A DNA stretch of 64,000 nucleotides from positions 20,584,259 through 20,648,258 of the forward strand of contig CP137684.1 in the NCBI GenBank assembly GCA_037976565.1, given 5' to 3'. Of the stretch, positions 59,101-64,000 are shown piece by piece; position 1 is the stretch's first letter; each line of letters begins with the position of its first letter. The translations under genes were made by a program, and so were the position numbers. A model generated the notes under the pieces. The model worked only from the letters and a program-made list of their open reading frames with translations. It searched no databases and was not told the DNA's origin. This stretch comes from Mesocentrotus franciscanus. Lineage: Eukaryota; Echinodermata; Echinoidea; Camarodonta; Strongylocentrotidae.

Positions 59101-62100
59101 CGCCTTCGTTCCATTGGGGGTCTCTCCGGGTTATGCGTTTCCCCCATTCGGTTTGATTCCTCAGGTCTTGAGGAAAATCAGATCGGACAGGGCTTGGGTT
59201 CTATTGATCGCCCCTCGTTGGCCGAGGAGGTCGTGGTTTCCGGACCTCCTGGATTTGTTAGCGGGTCAACCGCTTTGTCTTCCGCTGAAGGAGGACTTGG
59301 TGGCTCAGCCTCTCTCAGGGATACTTCATCCGCGGCCAGCGGTCCTCCATTTGACCGCTTGGCCGTTATCGGGAGGTTGCAAGAGCTGAGGGCCTCTCGG
59401 AAAGGGCCTCTCAGTTTTTGACCAGGAGCCGCCGAGTTTCGACGAGAGTGTTGTATAACTCTCGGTTAGAGGCCTTCCACCAGTGGTGTGAGGGGCTTGA
59501 CGTGGTACCCAGGATGGCGTCTATTGGTGTCATAGCCGATTTTCTTATCTCTTTATTTGACAAGGGTAGATCTCTGTCCACGTTGCGTGGGTATCGTTCG
59601 GCCATCGCTGCTATCCATGCAGGTTTCCCAGATGGCTCGAGTGTGTCTAACTCCCCTCGACTGGCAATGTTGTTGCGGTCCTTCTTTCTGGAGAGACCGC
59701 CCCAACAGAAGCTGGCTCCTCCCTGGAGTCTGCCCAAGGTTTTGGAGGCTTTATCTAAGCCTCCTTTTGAACCCCTTGCCAAGGCTTCTCTGCACTGTCT
59801 CACAATCAAGACTTTGTTTTTAATTGCGATTGCGTCCGGGCAGAGGAGAGGCACGCTTCACGCCCTTTGCCTTTCTCCGGGCCACATTCGCTGGGAGAGA
59901 AAGGGTGTGAGACTTATTCCCAAGCCTTCTTTCCTAGCAAAGAATCAAACTGTCTCATCGGGTCCAGTGGAGATTTTCCTTTGTCCTTTGTCCAGTGTCT
60001 CCTCAGTCGAGGAAGACAAAGTCTTGTGTCCGGTTAGGGCTCTGAAGTGGTATTTGGACAAGACTAAAGGTGTTCGGAAGAATGAGCAGTTATTCCTGAT
60101 TACGCGGGAACCCTTCTCTCCTGCGTCTAAGGAGTCCATCTCTAGATGGATCATTGAGGCGGTTCAGGCCGCAGGTCCTGAGGCTCTCTCGGAAGGTGTG
60201 CCTCCTCGGGCGCATGACACCAGGGGTATTAGTACCTCCTGGGCTTTGTTTCATGGTGTCGCCCTTCATGACATTATGAAGGCTGCCTTTTGGTTGTCGC
60301 CAAATACCTTTATTTCATGTTATCTCAAAGATATTCCGGCAAGTGAGGAACGTTTCGCTACTACCTCCTTGCTGGCGGCTTCTTCTTCGTTAGTTCCCCG
60401 TTAACCCTTTTGTTTGGGACATGCCTCCCGCTTTCATCTGTGTTGGTCTAAGCAATAATAGGTAGATACATATGATTTATTGTGGTAAATTAGTTAAATC
60501 ATAACTGATTTTATTATTTACTATATAAATCTATGTATCTACCTATGTCCTCCCTCCGGCCCCTCTCCTTGTTTACAACATGTCCCTGGTCTGTCTCTGG
60601 GACTACGTGAGAGAGGAAGTTTGTATGCGGACGTAGAGTGCGCGTGACTGAAGGGTATATCGGGGTGGGGTATGCACAACTGTGACTTTTTTATTTTCGA
60701 TGACTGCTTTGTCTGGAGGACTAAGCAATAATAGGTAGATACATAGATTTATATAGTAAATAATAAAATCAGTTATGATTTAACTAATATGTGGATATAT
60801 CATACGTTTGTCACCTGGAAGGTGTGTTTACATGACAAAACCTTCATGGATTTTGAAATAAATTGACCCCACAGCATTATTCATCGAAAAATATATATCG
60901 ACAGTAAATTGACTTTGCATGATTTTCCCACATCGCTTTTGTACACACCGCCTCGCATTGAACGCTGAGGGCTCTATATTAAATTTACTTCGCTGTTTTC
61001 CAAGTATTTTTAGCCGATAATCGTTTTTCCGAAGTTGTGTCGGACTGACATTATGGTCTTCGAACACATATCTACTTACTATACTACACATGAACGTATA
61101 CTTACTACACCACAATTTCAAAATTATTTGATGTAACCCATCATTATTATATCCTCGTATTACATCAATGACTTGACTGAAAAAAAGTTTTAGCGAAAAC
61201 AAGGGCACAAGACAAACGGACGGAATCGGAGAAAAAAAAATTGCAAATTAGACTGAGGCCTGAAAGCTTCGCAAGCGCTCCGTGCAAATAGACAAAGCTG
61301 AAGGAACACAAATGTTTGGTGTCTACAAAAAACAACTAAATTGAAATATATATTACAATTTTTCTACCCGTAATATTTATATTATTAATGTCTCACGAGA
61401 TATTATCTCATGGTTACTTCATTTCCTAGGCATTCACAAATTTCTGACATCTGAGATTACATTATAAAGGGGTTGTCGCAATGCACAATTTGAGTTGACG
61501 CTCTCATAAACATATGAATGATAATTATGAAATCATTCATAAAATGATGATTTACGTAATATGCAAACACGTACGCTGTAAAAACCAGGGTGTTAAAATT
61601 CTTACACCATCATGGTATTGAATTTTTTTTACACCATTGGTGTTGATTATAAAGGTGTGTTGTCTCATTGGTGTTATTTTTAACACCGGTCAGATTTAAG
61701 CATGCATTAATAATTACTGGGTGTTAAGTAACATGGTGTAGTTTTATGCTCGGTGTTGAAAGTATCATCACGTGATTTTGTTTAAGGCGGTTGATTGGTC
61801 GAATAAGTTTTCACAAAGTGTACGCGCGTTTAATGATTACTTTACACGTGTTCACAGAAAAATACATTTATCATAATTTGTTAAGCAAATTATGACAATG
61901 CACATCAATTTTGTGATTTGTATTTTCCTTTGGCAATTATTGACAAATAGATTATTTGTCCGATCTTGTTACAATTACATTAACGTCTTAGCAATAGATA
62001 TATTGATTATATGATTACTAACCAAGAAACAACGTACATGTTTATTATATATTTGTGTACCAGCCTGTATCACTTAAATGTTAATCTTGAATTTACTTCA

Positions 62101-64000
62101 AATGATATACATGTATGTGATGGAGTTAATGCAATTAACAGTTGCTAACATCGTTTATGAATTATCAGTTTACCACTGGTTCTTCTACCCTGGTCGATAA
62201 TGGTCGATAAGAGGGAATATGGAATGTGGGACCATTATAAACCAATAGAAAAATCTCTAATGGATCAACAAGAATATAAACACCAAAAGTGGAATTGAAT
62301 TTGTTATGATTCCAGATATTGGTGTTAATCTACACCAGTAGGAGTTGTCAAATATTAACACCAAAAGTGGAATTGAAATTATCTAATTCCAGAAAATGGT
62401 GTTAAGTAACACCAGAGGAGTTGCCCGATATAGATACCAAGAAAGTGTTAAATTGGACACCCTTGGTATTAATTTTAACACTCTGGTTTTTGCAGTGTAT
62501 ATATCATGAGAAGATAGCTGATACAGGGAGTGAATTTAGTTTTTTTATAAGTAAATAAGGTCTTCCAATCACGAATATTAATAGAAGGACAACTATAAAC
62601 TCACCGCATTCCAGCTCATCTTCTCCGTTCGCACAGTCCCATACACCATTACAACGAAACCTCAGAGGTATACAGTATGAACCAGGACACTTCATAGAAA
62701 AGTCCGGACATTGAAAGTCCCCTGTACGTACAAAAGGCATAGCTTGGCATGTTCTTATTGACTTGATTCAATGATTTCTTTTTCATGGATGAATAGTTAA
62801 TTATCACTTCTAAAATCTCATTAAACTTAGAGGTGATAAAATAAGCTTTAGAATGGATGTGGTAGGCCAATTACTGTCTTGCTGGACTGATTGTGATAGA
62901 AACCCATGGAATAAACCAACTATCTAATATTCTTCAAGAAATGTAAAATGTAGGATTTATGAAAGTCATCGAAAGGAGGCCTGTTGGCTCTATCAGTAAA
63001 GCGCCTGCCTGTCGAACCAAAGATCGTGGGTTCAAATCCAACCCAGGCGGATGATTGAAGCCTGAGTTGTGTGCCAACGTTCCCCTCCCCCGTTACAGAG
63101 GAAAATAATCGGATAGGATGTTAAAAATGGAGGCCCCTGTAGAGGAAAGTCACCACCTTTGCACGTTGTGAGCCCACTGCACTATAATACGTATAAGACT
63201 AGGGGGAAACCGTGGTGTAGTGGTCTACCAGCACACTCCCATTCAGTTTTATGCCGGGAGGAGAGGCCCAAGGGTTACAGGGGTTCATTCGCGTTTCGCC
63301 TTCCAGACACAGATGACGCCAAATGAAGAGATTCTCAATTTGTATACCGTCTTCTGAGAACTACAAGGGCGTTTAACTCATTCTTTAAGACAGCATTGAC
63401 TCTTTAATTGTTAATATGTTGTGACGATATTCTGATTAAGGGTAATACAATAATATCAGAGGTGTCGTGGTATAGTGATTCAGTCACTTGACTCTCAATC
63501 CAAGGGTTGAGGGTTCGAATCCCAGGCCAGCACTATCCTCCTTTTGGCAAGAAATCGATATTTACCACTCTCCATCCAGGTGTAAATGCGCATCTGGCAA
63601 TTGTTGGAGTAATAATAATTGCAGGGCTTGCAGGAAGAGCAGCATTGATGCTGATGAAGCTTCCTGGGTATTATGATTATTATTATTATTACTATTATTA
63701 TTATTCATTATAGATAGATTGCGAACCTACCACATGACCTAAGATGAGAAACATCTCGACATCCATTGATGTATTGACTGGGTTTGATGTCATAGATGCA
63801 TTGAGAACCTGTATCCACACACACACCATTACTACACTCAATCTCTTTGTCGTCACAGTTATGATTCAGTCGTCTGTATTCTGAAAGAAAGCAAATAGGT
63901 ATATTTTTCAAACCCAAGTTCAAATGCAAAGAATTATATTCTCCATGATAATTTATGATGCCATAGATGCACTGAGAACTCTTATCCGCAAATACACCAT
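40877..64000 (-). CDS. LDLa-LRR-7TM receptor (GRL101/relaxin-receptor-like GPCR), 12 exons, 5' end outside window
   Basis: Twelve - strand exons with GT-AG borders join with consistent phases. From the N-terminal side the modules are a cysteine-rich LDLa-class module (63731-63880), LDLa (62605-62721), LDLa (53694-53813), LRRNT (52008-52116), linker (50293-50436), LRRs (46826-46897, 46319-46390, 45284-45361), 7TM (43197-43981 and 42347-42615) and cytoplasmic tail (41653-41945, 40877-41107). The architecture is that of leucine-rich-repeat GPCRs of type C, such as snail GRL101 and relaxin receptors. It would sit in the plasma membrane and bind an extracellular ligand, unknown here. The stack of only about three LRRs is short for the class. 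One base is missing in a T run at 43314-43317 at the start of TM5, breaking the frame; everything else is intact, so a sequence error or a recent null allele are both possible. Confidence 0.9.
41653..41945 (-). CDS. Receptor exon: cytoplasmic tail, part 1
   Basis: 293 bp between TTACTCTTTGCAG and GTGAGT. Encodes 97 residues including HIPRAIQEKYTHLTSQCILT and VDSSLILRDVRKAISYLNSK. No domain is recognised. Tyrosine in IPRAIQEKYTHL and several Ser/Thr could be regulatory, which is inference. Confidence 0.85.
42347..42615 (-). CDS. Receptor exon: TM6, TM7 and start of tail
   Basis: 269 bp between TTCTGCAG and GTAAGT. TM6 has TDFICWMPIIIMGF with the CWxP switch, and TM7 has FILPLNSSLNPYLYTIST with NPxxY. 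These match relaxin-receptor-type sequences (DAICWIP; NSALNPILYT). A basic juxtamembrane segment WQHRKAKQRQKS follows. Confidence 0.95.
42616..43196. other. Receptor intron with (TTC)n microsatellite
   Basis: Contains TTCTTC repeated at 42767-42797 and otherwise AT-rich DNA. No coding signal. Confidence 0.6.
43197..43981 (-). CDS. Receptor exon: hinge and TM1-TM5, with one-base frameshift
   Basis: 785 bp between TTTCAACAG and GTGAGT. The hinge has FAFCCML and CFAPIDQFSSC. TM1 has LAGNL, TM2 LAVSDLLMG, the TM3 end SIDRILCI (DRY-position), TM4 IVWVTALVLALVP, and extracellular cysteines at SVVC and SSVC. After EYSLSIF the frame breaks within TTTT (43314-43317 on the + strand AAAA); in the next frame TM5 continues as GLNLVCFIVTAFCYVAIFV and RSARNFANAKDGG to the donor. 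A single missing T explains it. Downstream phases agree with the corrected frame. Confidence 0.92.
43982..45283. other. Receptor intron with (GT)n microsatellite
   Basis: A GTGTGTGT run with interruptions lies at 44903-44955. Short open frames on both strands lack motifs. No coding signal. Confidence 0.6.
45284..45361 (-). CDS. Receptor exon: last LRR before the hinge
   Basis: 78 bp between CCATTCAG and GTGAGT. Encodes DIRESSIPSNEAIRKALQQI then PSLHT. The segment leads into the cysteine-rich hinge at the start of the 7TM exon (YADSFAFCCML), exactly as in leucine-rich-repeat GPCRs. Confidence 0.88.
45362..46318. other. Receptor intron
   Basis: AT-rich, no recognised repeat or coding signal. 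Confidence 0.5.
46319..46390 (-). CDS. Receptor exon: LRR
   Basis: 72 bp between GTTAATCAG and GTAAGT. Encodes SLRQNPIEMIELGAFTNLTK then LRVL, a standard 24-residue LRR. Phases match both neighbours. Confidence 0.92.
46826..46897 (-). CDS. Receptor exon: LRR
   Basis: 72 bp (24 residues), acceptor TTATTTTAG, donor GTGAGT. Encodes ELVDTDIKTIPASIFTQNQD then LYYL, one typical LRR (L..TDI.TIP..IF). Phase 2 in and 2 out, the usual one-LRR-per-exon design of LGR receptors. Confidence 0.9.
47215..49950. mobile_element. hAT-like non-autonomous element 3 in receptor intron
   Basis: The left end CATGGGTGTCGAT and right end ATCGACACCCCTG form a 13-bp terminal inverted repeat with one difference. Flanks are ACTAGAGG (47207-47214) and TCTAGAGG (49951-49958), an 8-bp duplication with one mismatch that resembles the common hAT target nTCTAGAn. 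CATCCCCCCAATA-like phrases recur near both ends. No transposase is seen in the 2.7-kb body. It carries a nested TIR element (47686-48181). Confidence 0.75.
47686..48181. mobile_element. TIR element built of CCCATATGGG-like palindromes
   Basis: Starts CCCAGGTAGCAAGCCCAT and ends ATGGGCTTGCTACCTGGG, exact complements over 18 bp. The interior is a short-period array of CCCATATGGG, CCCAGATGGG and GGGACCCATATGGG phrases, themselves near-palindromic. All frames are open in places (repeating MGPIW-like peptides); these are not genes. A two-base AA flank on both sides may be a target duplication but is not decisive. Confidence 0.85.
50293..50436 (-). CDS. Receptor exon: linker and start of LRR stack
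   Basis: 144 bp between CTTTTACAG and GTAAGT, phase 2 in and 2 out. Encodes ITSAPLILTSNNATTDQIIP, an acidic GDKDEDHVTYY segment and FRPSDYPFLAEL, which leads into the first LRR. NNATT includes a possible N-glycosylation site, as expected for an extracellular segment. Confidence 0.8.
50542..50970. mobile_element. MITE with CACCCTTTCACGG ends and TA flanks
   Basis: Left CACCCTTTCACGGT and right CTGTGAAGGGGTG are inverted copies, each bordered by TA, consistent with Tc1/mariner-type insertion (inferred). Inside, a second copy of the end sequence begins at 50753 (ACCCTTTCACGGTTACAAGA), and ATGGGCGCCATTTTAAATT occurs three times in both orientations, so two related copies are nested or fused. Confidence 0.7.
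51082..51105 (-). CDS. Possible 24-nt microexon of the receptor gene
   Basis: On the - strand TTTTATCTTCCAG precedes and GTAAGTT follows a 24-base segment between the LRRNT exon and the linker exon. Inclusion would add eight residues (about DNTALILF) and keep the frame, because the flanking exons join with or without it. Splice sites are good, but a 24-base exon can arise by chance, so this is tentative. Confidence 0.25.
51273..51420. repeat. Imperfect inverted repeat (hairpin MITE)
   Basis: ATAATGACTGC and GGCATAGTTGTTTTT on the left are matched by AAAAACAACTATGCC and GCAGTCATTATAA on the right. The loop contains GCTCAAGGGGAGGTTACATC. It could be a MITE or a decayed inverted duplication in the receptor intron. 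Confidence 0.65.
51725..52007. repeat. Dispersed repeat, copy 1
   Basis: Shares with 52768-53001 the order of phrases CGTGCGCG, GAGATCGCGATATC, CTAGTTGCACCATTT, GTAGTCTA, CCGCGAA and CACCCCATCATACT. It ends one or two bases from the donor of the LRRNT exon. A third, reverse-complemented partial copy lies near 20125-20185. Confidence 0.75.
52008..52116 (-). CDS. Receptor exon: LRR N-terminal cap (LRRNT)
   Basis: 109 bp between TTTTACAG and GTAAGT. Encodes CPHGCNCTGLVFVC, the cysteine cluster that caps LRR domains, then LPDIEENPSFIFSVTAKK. The intron just downstream of its donor shares sequence with a dispersed repeat (51725-52007), whose similarity ends a few bases from the exon. Confidence 0.88.
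52255..52330. repeat. ACTACT microsatellite
   Basis: CAACTACAACTACTACT followed by (CTA)n. Receptor intron. Confidence 0.85.
52768..53001. repeat. Dispersed repeat, copy 2
   Basis: Direct-orientation relative of 51725-52007 (see there), about 1.04 kb downstream. It ends CACCCCATCATACT like the first copy, which suggests a defined element end. Confidence 0.75.
53694..53813 (-). CDS. Receptor exon: LDLa module
   Basis: 120 bp, acceptor TTCTGCAG, donor GTAGTT (a weaker donor). Encodes CPPGTYSCRSCSICIP then CDGIRHCPDADDEQFC, an LDLa with the calcium-binding acidic cluster. Phase 1 in and 1 out. Joined to the next exon it reads DDEQFCGVSCPHGCNC, linking LDLa directly to LRRNT. The intron on its 5' side holds the DIRS-like element. 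Confidence 0.88.
54074..54394 (+). CDS. Unrecognised 106-codon open frame without start, next to the DIRS element
   Basis: Read from 54074 to the TAA at 54392-54394, the + strand encodes a protein-like sequence, e.g. RFIRRKRYYVLSKLYGNGNR, DVEWVHSSLERQLDKFG and LENLLQEDTRKNNEW. There is no ATG at the start, and TTCCTTAAG just upstream could be an acceptor. Composition is balanced and shows no short period, unlike most spurious frames here. It ends nine bases before the DIRS left end. It may be a last exon of a + strand gene, or a relic of another element. No family is recognised. Confidence 0.4.
   Translation, partial: GEEAVRFIRRKRYYVLSKLYGNGNRPLDVEWVHSSLERQLDKFGQSLDIFKDPYSSDRTLENLLQEDTRKNNEWRTVNIIPSSFSAHGSDQCVQKALGKSSKANLL
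54433..54558. repeat. DIRS left inverted terminal repeat
   Basis: CTATTATTGCTTAGTCCTCC through to CGCATACAAACTTCCTCTC is the near-exact complement of 60612-60739. It is likely to carry the promoter, though no core motif was identified. Confidence 0.9.
55174..57440 (+). pseudogene. DIRS gag-like ORF, frameshifted
   Basis: An ATG at 55174 follows TTATCCACAG and opens MDKESGFGVDS before an early stop. Gag-like pieces then lie in different frames: a basic stretch KRKRASRAKKPPSS (about 55955-56000), SQTKKTKKTKES with AELRVLMEQMFNQL (from 56024), DSVSIVSEDSQLDS (from 56425) and MLQKEIDRRKQAADLARHFR (near 57195), which is similar to the C-terminal Gag segment before a proline/arginine-rich end. Repeats at 55680-55870 interrupt the N-terminal part. 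The protein would coat the element's RNA; this copy cannot make it. Confidence 0.6.
55680..55870. repeat. Internal GC-rich short repeats in DIRS gag region
   Basis: GCGAGCAGGCCTCGGTCACT and CCTCGCT...TTCTCACGAA recur about three times with a spacing of roughly 55-65 bp. Confidence 0.75.
57443..59421 (+). pseudogene. DIRS reverse transcriptase-RNase H polyprotein, frameshifted
   Basis: The RT starts in frame 57443-58438 with LDLKDAYFHIPIHPLSRDLL and FKALPFGLRPAP, shifts frame near 58050 (VFTRVVSPSRPF) and again near 58110 to reach DDWLLVASSESRLREQ, the catalytic xDD block. LVYLGAELD and the thumb return to the first frame. RNase H follows in 58372-59421 with LSTDASHLGWG, INVLEMMAAF, LLLTDNTTVASYINRQGG and PGQDNLVADFLSR. 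A C-terminal DIRS-typical segment (NHRLPMYCSRVRDPEAW; YAFPPFGLIPQVL) lies in a third frame. At least four frame changes; catalytic aspartates survive. Confidence 0.88.
59418..60404 (+). CDS. DIRS tyrosine recombinase
   Basis: An uninterrupted frame of 328 codons. It has an N-terminal SAM-like DNA-binding domain (about 1-110) and a catalytic domain with the tyrosine recombinase residues: arginine in SGQRRGTLHAL (R143/R144), HDTR at 266-269, tryptophan at 292 and nucleophile tyrosine 302 in FISCYLKDI. In DIRS elements this enzyme inserts a circular DNA copy, in place of an integrase. The start overlaps the end of pol by four bases (ATGA-like), suggesting coupled or alternative translation. It is the only undamaged gene of this copy, so it could still be translated. 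Confidence 0.92.
   Translation: MTRSRRVSTRVLYNSRLEAFHQWCEGLDVVPRMASIGVIADFLISLFDKGRSLSTLRGYRSAIAAIHAGFPDGSSVSNSPRLAMLLRSFFLERPPQQKLAPPWSLPKVLEALSKPPFEPLAKASLHCLTIKTLFLIAIASGQRRGTLHALCLSPGHIRWERKGVRLIPKPSFLAKNQTVSSGPVEIFLCPLSSVSSVEEDKVLCPVRALKWYLDKTKGVRKNEQLFLITREPFSPASKESISRWIIEAVQAAGPEALSEGVPPRAHDTRGISTSWALFHGVALHDIMKAAFWLSPNTFISCYLKDIPASEERFATTSLLAASSSLVPR
60449..60550. repeat. DIRS internal complementary region
   Basis: AAGCAATAATAGGTAGATAC then ATATGATTTATTGTGGTAAAT is the complement of the left terminus; TAGTTAAATCATAACTGATT then TATTATTTACTATATAAATC is the complement of the right terminus. The two halves abut at 60490/60491, which defines both ends of the element. Confidence 0.92.
60612..60739. 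repeat. DIRS right inverted terminal repeat
   Basis: Near-exact complement of 54433-54558, followed by a right-specific extension to 60786 that matches the second half of the internal complementary region. Confidence 0.9.
60787..61571. other. Receptor intron, no gene recognised
   Basis: A 126-codon - strand frame at 60828-61208 has no motif and no splice evidence. Otherwise AT-rich. Confidence 0.45.
61572..62500. mobile_element. 929-bp TIR element rich in GGTGTTA/TAACACC
   Basis: Left TACGCTGTAAAAACCAGGGT and right, complemented, TACACTGCAAAAACCAGAGT form 29-bp inverted ends with three differences, continuing GTTAAAATT. The motif GGTGTTA or its complement recurs throughout, and two direct copies of AAAGTGGAATTGAA...CCAGA lie at 62285-62420. 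No transposase. Flanking TA or the palindromic TA at each end prevents a firm target-duplication call. Confidence 0.8.
62605..62721 (-). CDS. Receptor exon: LDLa module
   Basis: 117 bp between GTACAG and GTGAGT, phase 1 in and 1 out. Encodes FQCPDFSMKCPGSYCIPLRF then CNGVWDCANGEDELEC: six cysteines and the C-terminal acidic D..DE cluster that binds calcium in LDLa modules. Symmetric phase allows exon shuffling or duplication without changing frame. Confidence 0.9.
62975..63205 (+). mobile_element. tRNA-derived SINE 1
   Basis: The head has a pol III A box (TGGCTCTATCAGTAAAGCGC, from 62985) and B box (GGTTCAAATCC, 63029-63039) at tRNA-like spacing. A unique-looking body follows (GTTCCCCTCCCCCGTTAC). 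The acceptor and anticodon arms do not fold into a clean tRNA by eye, so I call it a SINE rather than a tRNA gene. Confidence 0.65.
63208..63330 (+). mobile_element. tRNA-like SINE fragment 2
   Basis: A-box-like CCGTGGTGTAGTGGTCTACC at 63211 and a weak B-box-like GGTTCATTCGC at 63282, with an enlarged gap between them. Degenerate; either a truncated SINE or chance similarity. Confidence 0.4.
63463..63713 (+). mobile_element. tRNA-derived SINE 3 with (ATT)n tail
   Basis: A box TGGTATAGTGATTCAGTC (from 63468) and B box GGTTCGAATCC (63512-63522) at tRNA spacing. The body contains CTCTCCATCCAGGTGTAAAT and TCTGGCAATTGTTGGAGTAA, and the element ends in (ATT)n at 63680-63708. The CTC(T)CCA.CCAGGTGTAAATG phrase reminds me of sea-urchin SINE bodies, which is recollection and not a search result. 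It lies 18 bp from the receptor exon at 63731. Confidence 0.75.
63731..63880 (-). CDS. Receptor exon: cysteine-rich LDLa-class module
   Basis: Acceptor CTTTCTTTCAG, donor GTAGGT, phase 1 in and 1 out (150 bp). The peptide contains CDDKEIECSNGVCVD, CIYDIKPSQYINGC and SHLRSC: six cysteines in an LDLa-like order, though with a longer second half than a canonical LDLa. This variant module resembles those in GRL101-type receptors. A partial second copy lies at 63955-64000. Confidence 0.8.
63955..64000 (-). CDS. Partial duplicate of the LDLa-class exon at the window edge
   Basis: The last 46 bases are about 80% identical to 63787-63830 of the exon above and encode GVFADKSSQCIYGI on the - strand. 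Below 63955 the similarity stops and the GC..D..HLRSC half is not present, but the frame stays open. It may be an adjacent, more diverged exon continuing to the right, or a broken duplicate. The window ends here. Confidence 0.45.

Larger units (their letters stand above)
54403..60786 (+). mobile_element. DIRS-like tyrosine-recombinase retrotransposon
   Basis: The two ends are inverted repeats (54433-54558 and 60612-60739). Near the right end an internal complementary region (60449-60550) contains, side by side, the complement of the left end (ATTTACCACAATAAATC) and of the right end (ATGATTTAACTA). This is the diagnostic DIRS layout, thought to support replication through a circular intermediate. 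Between them are gag-like, RT-RNase H and tyrosine recombinase genes on the + strand. Coding parts are markedly GC-richer than the AT-rich host intron. Gag and pol carry frameshifts; the recombinase is intact. No target duplication is expected or seen. Length is about 6.4 kb. Confidence 0.92.

Noticed and set aside
57559..59854. Further open frames in and opposite the DIRS pol region
   Set aside because: GC-rich coding DNA leaves alternate frames open; only the frames with RT, RNase H and recombinase motifs are supported.
60828..61208. 126-codon - strand open frame in a receptor intron
   Set aside because: No recognised motif, no splice-site support and no fit with the receptor's exon phases.
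63029..63522. Genuine tRNA genes
   Set aside because: A and B boxes are present but the arms do not pair convincingly by eye and the sequences run into SINE-like bodies with a microsatellite tail.

Overview
The window looks like animal nuclear DNA, most likely from a marine deuterostome invertebrate; an echinoderm is my best guess. The reasons are GT-AG introns, a receptor gene with LDLa, leucine-rich-repeat and rhodopsin-like 7TM parts (a class seen in invertebrates), tRNA-derived SINEs, CR1/L2-type LINEs, a Helitron and a DIRS-type retrotransposon. The species assignment is inference. There is no sign of bacterial or viral gene organisation.

Layout. 0.2-4.6 kb: a decayed Helitron, + strand. 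4.6-7.45 kb: a decayed LINE, - strand, with an internal 369-bp tandem duplication. 9.2 and 10.2-11.1 kb: LINE 3' fragments. 12.1-16.8 kb: nested repeats. Two hAT-like non-autonomous elements in opposite orientation each have a perfect 8-bp target duplication. One sits in a local duplicate whose sister copy at 16.5-16.8 kb is the empty site. Between them an 11-unit, 40-bp minisatellite has grown from a motif that is single in the sister copy. 17-20 kb: a TIR element and an approximately 110-bp tandem expansion of its internal sequence. 21.2-21.9 kb: a long trinucleotide-type simple repeat. 22.9-31 kb: a CR1-like LINE (PHD, endonuclease, RT), - strand, split cleanly by a 4.56-kb DNA transposon with a 3-bp target duplication; that transposon carries exon-like segments. 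32-37 kb: a nearly full-length L2/CR1-like LINE, - strand, whose ORF1 joins a SAP domain to an SGNH-hydrolase-like domain. 38.2-39.5 kb: a 57-bp minisatellite.

40.9-64 kb: the one clear host gene, on the - strand and running past the right edge. It is a GRL101/relaxin-receptor-like GPCR. I assembled twelve exons whose splice phases all agree: two cysteine-rich LDLa-class modules, one further LDLa, LRRNT, three LRRs, 7TM and a long cytoplasmic tail. The only defect is a one-base frameshift in a T run at the start of TM5. Its introns hold a 6.4-kb DIRS-like retrotransposon with inverted terminal repeats, an internal complementary region, broken gag and pol and an intact tyrosine recombinase. 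They also hold a hAT-like element with a nested short-period palindromic element, several MITEs and tRNA-derived SINEs.

Nearly all other long open frames are transposon genes or by-products of tandem repeats. No RNA gene beyond tRNA-derived SINE heads, no CRISPR array and no operon-like structure was found.
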